Positions 1 to 4,443 of a stretch of 8,033 nucleotides of DNA are shown piece by piece. Under the pieces are notes generated by a model that saw only the letters and a list, made by a program, of their open reading frames with translations, did not search any database and was not told the origin of the DNA. The stretch spans positions 1 through 8,033 of the forward strand of contig JAHQWZ010000076.1 of the NCBI GenBank assembly GCA_029856425.1. Direction: 5' to 3'. The position numbers and the translations under genes were made by a program. The first letter of the stretch is position 1; the number at the start of each line of letters is the position of its first letter. This DNA is from Candidatus Thorarchaeota archaeon (GTDB lineage Archaea; Asgardarchaeota; Thorarchaeia; Thorarchaeales; Thorarchaeaceae).

Positions 1-203
1 ATCCCAAAACGTGGAGAGTTCCAATTGTCATCATATCTTAGTTCCAATTTTCCAGTTGTAACTTTGACCAATCGAAATTCATTATCCCATTCAAGATGAG
101 CATCGGAGTCCGCAGCTACCATTAAGGACGAAATGAGAATTGCAATGGCAATAGCTGCGAAGAATCTCACTTTTGCAACTGCGATGATAAGCCACCAATG
201 CAT
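1..203 (-). CDS. Secreted or membrane-anchored protein, N-terminal fragment
   Basis: An open frame runs off the left edge; only the first 67 codons from the ATG at 203-201 are visible. The N-terminus is a signal peptide: two Trp near the start, a basic pair (K11, R13), a hydrophobic core from about F14 to V29 (FFAAIAIAILISSLMV), then A30-A31 followed by the acidic DSDAH, a plausible signal peptidase site. The mature part (EWDNEFRLVKVTTGKLELRY) looks like a soluble beta-rich extracytoplasmic domain, but too little remains to name a family. The start is uncertain. The ATG has no SD nearby, while an in-frame GTG at 170-168 would give a more classical signal peptide beginning VRFFAAI. That GTG overlaps the stop of a 17-codon SD-led open frame (167-220). 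The function is unknown. I am confident that it is an exported protein and less sure of the exact start. Confidence 0.65.
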   Translation of the reverse strand, partial: MHWWLIIAVAKVRFFAAIAIAILISSLMVAADSDAHLEWDNEFRLVKVTTGKLELRYDDNWNSPRFG

Positions 204-220
204 GATACGCTGAATCGCAT
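167..220 (-). other. SD-led 17-codon open frame overlapping the next start (possible leader peptide)
   Basis: On the minus strand a GGAGGG motif (236-231) lies 10 bases before an ATG at 220-218. That ATG opens a 17-residue frame, MRFSVSCIGGLSSQLQK. Its TGA overlaps, as GTGA, the candidate GTG start of the exported protein. This is the arrangement used in translational coupling, and it would supply the ribosome entry that the downstream start lacks. The alternative is that GGAGGG serves the ATG at 203 with unusually long spacing, or that the overlap is chance. Confidence 0.25.
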
Positions 221-321
221 TTCAATAATACCCTCCGTCTTGAAGACCATCATGTAGTTTCTTTCTTCTTCGCGATTCTGTGGTGTTCTTATACCTCAGG
301 AAGCACTGAATAATAGAGCAG

Positions 322-555
322 ATGAGTCCTCTATTGCTATTACGGACAGATGACGAGCTGCATAGCATGAGTCTCCCTTCTATCGGAGGCCACACCCCCA
401 ATGAACTGCTTAGTGGCTGGTCAGAGTCTAGCAAGTACCATCTGTTCTTTAGGGATCTGCTTCAATTGACTGTGGCCGCACAGCCACCGCCTGATACGGG
501 AGGCATGGATGTTTCCATGACGATTAACAATTCATTCAACTCGACCCGGTTGTGA
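322..555 (+). CDS. Possible small open frame or fragment of a decayed gene (77 codons)
   Basis: ATG to TGA, 77 residues, no recognised domain. No SD precedes the ATG, so initiation is doubtful. From about residue 10 the codons have the purine-any-pyrimidine rhythm of real coding sequence (for example GAT GAC, ATC GGA GGC, GAT ACG GGA GGC ATG GAT GTT). The middle, around LFFRDLLQLTVAAQPPPDTG, reads like folded protein. The TGA overlaps a GTG of the next frame, and protein-like sequence continues in that other frame from about 528. This suggests either translational coupling or a frameshift in a once longer gene. It could also be noise; I lean towards a remnant. Confidence 0.3.
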   Translation: MSPLLLLRTDDELHSMSLPSIGGHTPNELLSGWSESSKYHLFFRDLLQLTVAAQPPPDTGGMDVSMTINNSFNSTRL

Positions 556-653
556 CCCAACTAGGGTCTTTTCTGAAGCAGGTGCCTTCACGCCTATTGG
601 GGCTGGCTGAGATTGCTGGCCCCATTCTTGGTGCTTGCCACCTGGAAGAATGA
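552..653 (+). CDS. Short open frame coupled to its neighbours, or the frameshifted C-terminal part of a decayed gene
   Basis: This frame starts at a GTG overlapping the previous TGA (GTGA) and ends at a TGA overlapping the next ATG (ATGA), giving 33 residues that end LLGLAEIAGPILGACHLEE. The same frame is open back to 528, where its residues could continue the preceding open frame after a one-base slip in AATTCATTCAACTC. The sequence is protein-like, with an amphipathic helix followed by Gly/Ala-rich residues, but I recognise no family. No SD lies at a usable distance, so translation would depend on coupling. It also overlaps a strong predicted RNA hairpin (598-624). Confidence 0.2.
   Translation: MTQLGSFLKQVPSRLLGLAEIAGPILGACHLEE
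554..572 (+). terminator. Short hairpin followed by T-run (terminator-like)
   Basis: GACCC (554-558) and GGGTC (564-568) form a five-pair stem with loop AACTA, followed directly by TTTT (569-572). It overlaps the stop codon of the 322-555 frame, where an end-of-gene terminator would be expected. The stem is short and the T-run only four bases, so the call is tentative. Confidence 0.25.
598..624 (+). other. Strong RNA hairpin, ten pairs
   Basis: TGGGGCTGGC (598-607) pairs with GCTGGCCCCA (615-624) around the loop TGAGATT. Eight pairs are Watson-Crick and two are G-U on the plus strand; on the minus strand those two become C-A mismatches. That asymmetry favours a plus-strand RNA. Weaker hairpins flank it: AGGTG/CGCCT at 580-595 and GGTG/CACC at 630-642. 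It could be part of a structured RNA, a 3' processing or termination structure, or chance. Confidence 0.3.
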
Positions 654-748
654 CGGCATTCCTCATAGATAACCTTGTGATAGGTTTGGCTGCTATAGAG
701 GCTTTGCTGAATATCTATATATTCTATTACAGCGGAATTAGTAACTAG
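650..748 (+). CDS. Possible 32-residue hydrophobic peptide
   Basis: The ATG overlaps the preceding TGA (ATGA). The product would be a single hydrophobic helix: MTAFLIDNLV at the start, then IGLAAIEALLNIYIFYY, and a short polar tail. It lies in the same frame as the downstream three-helix membrane protein but is separated from it by TAG (746-748) and TAA (773-775). Only a weak GGAAGA precedes it. The TATA-like element near 713-725 falls inside it, so it may simply be AT-rich promoter DNA that happens to be open. Confidence 0.18.
   Translation: MTAFLIDNLVIGLAAIEALLNIYIFYYSGISN
713..725 (+). promoter_or_regulatory. TATA-like box before the small membrane protein
   Basis: The AT-rich string ATCTATATATTCT matches an archaeal TATA box. 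It lies about 60 bases before the start at 782, so transcription would begin near 745 and leave a leader of roughly 35 bases that includes the SD. The placement is sensible, but the assignment is by pattern only. Confidence 0.35.
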
Positions 749-781
749 TTGCCGCCCTCAGGAAGGAGTGATTAAAGGGTG

Positions 782-1084
782 ATGCAAAATGAAGGTCTTG
801 CTTATCCAACTTCGAAACTAGGTCTTGCTGTATGCCTTTTGTTTTTCTTTCTTTCAGGCTGGTTCGTTTGCAACGAGTACTTCATAGTGGGAGCAGAAGT
901 GGCAAAAACGACTCCCATCGTGTTTGCATTCCTTATCTCATTGATTGTGGGATTGGTGCTATCAATAGGACTAATGACTCCTCTTTCTACGACACACAGA
1001 TCAAAGCTTAGAATAGCATTGGGCATTGTGCTTATTCTTAGTATCAACGCATTATTCCTGTATATTGCATTGAGAGTAGGTTGA
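782..1084 (+). CDS. Small three-helix membrane protein, hypothetical
   Basis: The product has 100 residues from the ATG; a GTG directly before it at 779 is an alternative start giving 101. The SD AGGAGTGAT at 764-772 is a near-perfect match to an archaeal anti-SD, which supports real translation. Three hydrophobic segments are visible at about residues 13-29 (LGLAVCLLFFFLSGWFV), 45-65 (PIVFAFLISLIVGLVLSIGL) and 76-97 (LRIALGIVLILSINALFLYI), joined by short polar loops. The basic loop THRSKLR before helix 3 suggests that this side faces the cytoplasm. Two Cys (18 and 30) lie in and just after helix 1. No family is recognised and no function is assigned. It stands alone, with 143 bases to the carboxylase gene, so co-transcription with that gene is possible but not shown. 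Confidence 0.65.
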   Translation: MQNEGLAYPTSKLGLAVCLLFFFLSGWFVCNEYFIVGAEVAKTTPIVFAFLISLIVGLVLSIGLMTPLSTTHRSKLRIALGIVLILSINALFLYIALRVG

Positions 1085-1134
1085 AGTCTAGGATAATCAA
1101 GGGGCCCAAGCCTGTGTTTGTCATCTCGTATTTC

Positions 1135-1158
1135 GAAGAATGGATAGTATCCTTCTTC
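1135..1158. promoter_or_regulatory. 24-base near-palindrome upstream of the carboxylase gene
   Basis: GAAGAA then GGATA (1135-1146, with one extra T at 1141) mirrors TATCC then TTCTTC (1148-1158). The dyad is complete apart from the extra T and a one-base centre. It ends 69 bases before the carboxylase ATG, so it could be an operator for that gene. It could also be a hairpin ending the transcript of the small membrane gene, 50 bases downstream of its stop; no T-run follows it. Confidence 0.35.
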
Positions 1159-1214
1159 CTAGCCTAGCAGAACATTCAAAACTAGGTACGCAGGATTCAG
1201 CAGACTAGAGTGCA

Positions 1215-1220
1215 GAGGTG
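1215..1220 (+). promoter_or_regulatory. Ribosome binding site deciding the carboxylase start
   Basis: GAGGTG matches the archaeal SD core and stands seven bases before the ATG at 1228. It lies inside the six-codon extension that a GTG start at 1210 would add, which argues against that longer form. Confidence 0.6.
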
Positions 1221-1227
1221 TCCTGCG

Positions 1228-2778
1228 ATGAGCAAGAAAGACAAGTTCGAGCGGCTAACTAATATGCGTGAGGAAGCCAAACTCGGCGGTGGAGAGGAGC
1301 GTATCAAGCAACAACACGAGAAGGGTAAATACTCGGCGAGGGAACGCATTGAAAAGCTGCTCGATCAGGGCTCGTTTGTAGAGATTGATGAGTTTGTGGT
1401 TCATCGAGAGACCGCCTTTGGCATGGATGAAAAACAGGTCTTGGGCGATGGTGTCATCACCGGATGCGGTACAATCGATGGTCGCAAGGTGTTCATCTTT
1501 AGCCAGGACTTCACAGTGTTCGGTGGTTCATTGGCTGAGATGTATGGCGACAAGATAGTCAAAGTCATGCAAATGGCAATGGATGCCGGAGCTCCTTGCA
1601 TTGGGTTGAACGATAGTGGAGGAGCGCGCATACAAGAAGGTGTGAAGTCACTCGTTTCCTACTGCAATATCTTCAGATTGAATACATGGGCGAGCGGTGT
1701 GATTCCACAAATTTCAGCCATAATGGGTCCATGCGCAGGCGGTGCAGTCTATAGTCCTGCAGTCACTGATTTCACATTGATGGTCAAGGGCACCTCTCAC
1801 ATGTTTATCACTGGACCCGAAGTCATAAAGACAGTCACGGGCGAAGAGGTCACCTTCGAGGAGCTCGGAGGTGCAATGACTCACAACAGTGTGAGTGGGG
1901 TTGCTCAGTTTGCCAGTGAGGATGAGGACCACTGTTTCGAGCAGATACGTAAACTTCTAAGCTACATCCCCAGCAACAACTTGGAGGATCCTCCGAGAGT
2001 GATGAGTGACTGCTCTCCTGACGACATGGATGAGTCAGTAGATGACATTGTGCCTGATGATCCCAACAAGCCATATGACATGCGAGACGTCGTGGCGAAA
2101 ATTGTCGACAATGGAGAGTTCTTTGAAGTCCATGAACACTGGGCAAAGAATATGATTGTGGGCTTTGCTCGTGTGGATGGCCGTTCAATTGGCATTGTCG
2201 GCAACCAGCCTGCCCACTTGGCAGGCACACTGGACATCAACGCTTCTGATAAGTGCTCTAGATTCGTTCGGTTCTGTGATGCATTCAATATCCCTGTTAT
2301 CACGTTCATGGATGTCCCCGGATATCTGCCCGGAACTGCACAGGAATGGGGCGGCATCATACGTCATGGAGCCAAGATCCTCTATGCGTTTGCTGAGGCT
2401 ACAGTTCCCAAGATTACCATAATCACTCGAAAAGGCTATGGTGGTGCCTTTGACGTTATGTCCTCTCGGCATATTGGAGCTGACTTGGTCTATGCTTGGC
2501 CTACTGCAGAAATCGCAGTTATGGGACCCGATGGTGCAATTAACATCATCTTCCGAAAGGAAATCGCTGCAGCAAAGAACAAGGAGAAGAAGCGTGCCGC
2601 CCTAGTGAAAGAGTACAGGGAGCGATTCGCTAATCCCTATATTGCTGCGGGCTTAGGCTATATAGACAAAGTGATTTTTCCACACGAAACACGGTCACTA
2701 ATCTGCAAGGGTTTAGATGTGCTGGCGAGTAAGAGGCAGAGCCGACCTCCAAAGAAGCATGGCAACATCCCTCTGTGA
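1228..2778 (+). CDS. pccB: Acyl-CoA carboxylase carboxyltransferase (beta) subunit, propionyl-CoA type
   Basis: This subunit transfers the carboxyl group from carboxybiotin to propionyl-CoA (or acetyl-CoA), giving methylmalonyl-CoA (or malonyl-CoA), as a cytosolic hexamer core that works with a biotin carboxylase and a biotin carrier. It has 516 residues, normal for the family. The ATG at 1228 is preferred over the GTG at 1210 because GAGGTG lies seven bases before it. The N-terminal half carries SARERI-type residues, DSGGARIQEG (129-138) and the oxyanion-hole loop GPCAGGA (167-173). The C-terminal half carries FMDVPGYLPG, GGIIRHGAK, GGAFD (405-409) and the family ending HGNIPL. Asp409 aligns with Asp422 of Streptomyces PccB, a residue known to favour propionyl-CoA, so I infer a propionyl preference. 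Methylmalonyl-CoA decarboxylase alpha is the close alternative. No biotin carboxylase or carrier gene is present, so its partners must be encoded elsewhere. Confidence 0.93.
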   Translation: MSKKDKFERLTNMREEAKLGGGEERIKQQHEKGKYSARERIEKLLDQGSFVEIDEFVVHRETAFGMDEKQVLGDGVITGCGTIDGRKVFIFSQDFTVFGGSLAEMYGDKIVKVMQMAMDAGAPCIGLNDSGGARIQEGVKSLVSYCNIFRLNTWASGVIPQISAIMGPCAGGAVYSPAVTDFTLMVKGTSHMFITGPEVIKTVTGEEVTFEELGGAMTHNSVSGVAQFASEDEDHCFEQIRKLLSYIPSNNLEDPPRVMSDCSPDDMDESVDDIVPDDPNKPYDMRDVVAKIVDNGEFFEVHEHWAKNMIVGFARVDGRSIGIVGNQPAHLAGTLDINASDKCSRFVRFCDAFNIPVITFMDVPGYLPGTAQEWGGIIRHGAKILYAFAEATVPKITIITRKGYGGAFDVMSSRHIGADLVYAWPTAEIAVMGPDGAINIIFRKEIAAAKNKEKKRAALVKEYRERFANPYIAAGLGYIDKVIFPHETRSLICKGLDVLASKRQSRPPKKHGNIPL

Positions 2779-2848
2779 TAAGTTGAATCCTGGGACTCAA
2801 AATTGGTGAAATTCAGGCCTATCTACATTGGACATAGATGTTTATGGG

Positions 2849-4219
2849 CTAATTGCTTTTAGAAAGATTCGTCCATTTGACACCCACTTTTTTCAAAGCA
2901 TACTCAATTTCAATCAAATAGTCACCATATACAACTAGCCAATGAAATCCTTTCATCTCATGCAACAGTTTCTCCCAATCACCCTCAATCTCTATGTCTA
3001 GTTGAGTGCGGCATATTTGAAGAGTCGGATTGTCTGTTATTCTTCCTCTAAATCCAATCCACTCGTTTCCCTTAAACGAAGGATCGATAACAGTAACTAC
3101 TTGACCTTTCTTCATCTTCACTTGTGGTGCTGCCCCATAATCAGATTCAAAGTGAGTGAGAATTTCCACTCTTTCAAGGTTTAAGCCATCCATTCTACGC
3201 GGTGCTGTGCAATGTGCAACAGTGACTTGACCTTTATGGGGTAAGGTAGGGTCTACAAAGAAAACAGGTTTGCTTGAAATATAGTGTAAAAGAATTCCTG
3301 CTGGAATAGCGACAAAGTCGGATTCACAGAATGCTAGGTATCCAGAATCATTGAGTAAACAGATGGGTAGGCAAGCAGTCGTTTCAGATATCGGCATGAT
3401 AATTGACATACATCCTGCAATTGTAAGGATGCATGCGTCTTCTTCTTTTAACAAGTCTTTGAAAACTCTTTCGAGCAGAAAGGCATTGATTACGAAACTC
3501 TTGTCTGTTTTAAGCTCGACTTCATTATTTGACAAATAGTTCTCTGCATCTTTTTGAGCCGCTTCAATTGCATTTGGATTTGCCTTCAATACCTCGATTC
3601 TATTCGCTAACTCCTGATAGGAGATGGTTTCTATTTGAAAATCCCATGTGTCTTTTGCCTTTTGCACAGCCTCCTGCCCAATACCCCAACCACCAGGGGC
3701 TCCTATTGAGATGACTTTTGCACTAATTGCAGATTTCAGCCCTACTAGAGACCTTAATTTCTGGAGAAGTTCTTTGTAATCATCAACTATAATATCCTCA
3801 ACAATGACAGGTTGCAGGTTCTCATCAGATACACTTTTTCTTAGGAATCGCGGATGTATTATTTCGTACCAGAGATAGTCTTTCCTGAGGAAGAATATTA
3901 TTGGCATATCATATGTCAACAATTGTTCTAGGGGCTCAATCGAGTCAATTTCCTGCACACCAGCTGCGTATACTAGAATCGCATCTGCATTGATGTCTAG
4001 ATTCTCTATGTCTTCAACAGTTTTGGTCTTGCTTAAAGGTTGAATTCGTAATGGGAAGTCAGCCTCATTTTGTAATTCTAGTAATTCATCCTTAATCTTC
4101 TTAATCTCGCTGTCTGCATCAGCCTCAGATTGAATCCCGCCCCAAGGTCTCCAACTAGTTTGCTCCTTCTTCTCGTAAACCCCATAGAGAAGGATTGGTT
4201 TCACTTGAAAGTCGAACAT
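2849..4219 (-). CDS. L-fucose isomerase-like sugar isomerase, compact form
   Basis: A 456-residue cytosolic protein of the L-fucose/L-arabinose isomerase fold, predicted to interconvert an aldose and a ketose using a divalent metal. The E. coli FucI metal ligands are Glu337, Asp361 and His528. Here Glu299 (in CESD), Asp323 (in FVDPT, the same 24-residue spacing) and His426 (in GFHWLVVYGD) fit these roles. AHCTAPRR (335-342) and the C-terminal block SDYGAAPQVKMKKGQVV are also typical. It is over 100 residues shorter than FucI, and the N-terminus (TSWRPWGGIQ) belongs to a distinct subfamily, so the substrate cannot be named. The ATG at 4219 has only a weak GTGACC 13 bases upstream. A TATA-like TTTATT about 30 bases upstream would allow a nearly leaderless mRNA. 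The gene is AT-richer than the carboxylase gene: 22 of 60 bases are G or C at 3421-3480 against 33 of 60 at 2341-2400. It converges on the carboxylase gene across 70 bases. Confidence 0.75.
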   Translation of the reverse strand: MFDFQVKPILLYGVYEKKEQTSWRPWGGIQSEADADSEIKKIKDELLELQNEADFPLRIQPLSKTKTVEDIENLDINADAILVYAAGVQEIDSIEPLEQLLTYDMPIIFFLRKDYLWYEIIHPRFLRKSVSDENLQPVIVEDIIVDDYKELLQKLRSLVGLKSAISAKVISIGAPGGWGIGQEAVQKAKDTWDFQIETISYQELANRIEVLKANPNAIEAAQKDAENYLSNNEVELKTDKSFVINAFLLERVFKDLLKEEDACILTIAGCMSIIMPISETTACLPICLLNDSGYLAFCESDFVAIPAGILLHYISSKPVFFVDPTLPHKGQVTVAHCTAPRRMDGLNLERVEILTHFESDYGAAPQVKMKKGQVVTVIDPSFKGNEWIGFRGRITDNPTLQICRTQLDIEIEGDWEKLLHEMKGFHWLVVYGDYLIEIEYALKKVGVKWTNLSKSN

Positions 4220-4234
4220 AACAATATGAAAAGG

Positions 4235-4291
4235 TCACGAATACCCAATAAATGTGTTCAGACAAAAGAAACCGTAGTCGATTGTTATCAT
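4235..4291 (-). other. SD-led 18-codon open frame upstream of the isomerase (possible leader peptide)
   Basis: On the minus strand AGGAG lies seven bases before an ATG at 4291-4289. This opens MITIDYGFFCLNTFIGYS and ends at TGA (4237-4235). Fifteen bases later, in the same frame, comes the isomerase ATG. The SD is good, better than the isomerase's own, and is itself one arm of a hairpin (4298-4313). It could be a regulatory leader peptide, a short remnant of a longer N-terminus, or chance. Confidence 0.25.
4246..4256 (-). promoter_or_regulatory. TATA-like element close to the isomerase start
   Basis: On the minus strand the string ACATTTATTGG is centred about 31 bases before the isomerase ATG. 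A start site about 25 bases further on would leave almost no 5' leader, a common archaeal situation that would explain the missing SD. It conflicts with use of the 18-codon open frame at 4235-4291, which would need an upstream start or read-through from the kinase gene. Confidence 0.25.
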
Positions 4292-4297
4292 AGCAAT

Positions 4298-4313
4298 TCT
4301 CCTACGCAGGAGA
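4298..4313 (-). promoter_or_regulatory. Hairpin that would sequester the leader-frame SD
   Basis: TCTCCT and AGGAGA pair perfectly over six bases around a four-base loop (ACGC on the plus strand, GCGT on the minus). In minus-strand RNA the 3' arm AGGAGA contains the SD of the 18-codon frame, so folding would hide it. It could instead be part of the 3' end of the kinase transcript. Confidence 0.3.
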
Positions 4314-4345
4314 GGGGACAAGCTGTGGAGAAGCAGGAATCCTAA

Positions 4346-4365
4346 TTGAGAGTGGCAACTCTCAA
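4346..4365 (-). terminator. Eight-pair perfect hairpin downstream of the kinase gene
   Basis: TTGAGAGT and ACTCTCAA pair perfectly over eight bases around a four-base loop, about 80 bases past the kinase stop codon. No T-run follows on the minus strand, so it is not a classic intrinsic terminator; it may mark the 3' end of the kinase mRNA. A wider inverted repeat, GGATGC (4373-4378) with GCATCC (4414-4419), lies between it and the stop codon. Confidence 0.3.
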
Positions 4366-4443
4366 GAATAATGGATGCCATTTGAATACTTCGGTCTGTG
4401 GTGCCTCAGCGCCGCATCCCATGCTTTTCTTTCCAAAACTATG

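Larger units (their letters stand above)
204..778. other. 575-base stretch without a confident gene
   Basis: No long conserved protein is seen on either strand. The region contains three short plus-strand open frames linked by stop/start overlaps (322-748) and hairpins at 504-519, 554-568, 580-595, 598-624 and 630-642. A TATA-like element lies near its right end. Neither the SRP RNA core (GGAAG-type domain IV) nor RNase P conserved segments were recognised, and there is no tRNA-like cloverleaf. The most economical readings are a decayed gene followed by a promoter region, or an uncharacterised transcript with small overlapping open frames. Confidence 0.5.

Noticed and set aside
222..434. Minus-strand 70-codon frame in the left intergenic region.
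   Set aside because: No SD, Ser/Arg-rich composition without a domain, and it opposes the plus-strand frames that show better codon rhythm.
1210..1227. GTG start for the carboxylase six codons upstream.
   Set aside because: The SD GAGGTG lies inside this extension at correct spacing for the ATG at 1228, and MSKKDKFERL is a typical family N-terminus.
1850..2360. Long minus-strand frames of 126 and 132 codons inside the carboxylase gene.
   Set aside because: They are antisense shadows of a strongly conserved coding sequence, with His/Cys/Ser-rich products typical of such shadows.
4220..4291. Read-through of the TGA at 4237-4235 as selenocysteine, joining the 18-codon frame to the isomerase.
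   Set aside because: The residues after the TGA (PFHIV) show no conserved motif, the enzyme family does not use selenocysteine at its N-terminus, and no SECIS-like element was recognised. A leader frame or chance is simpler.
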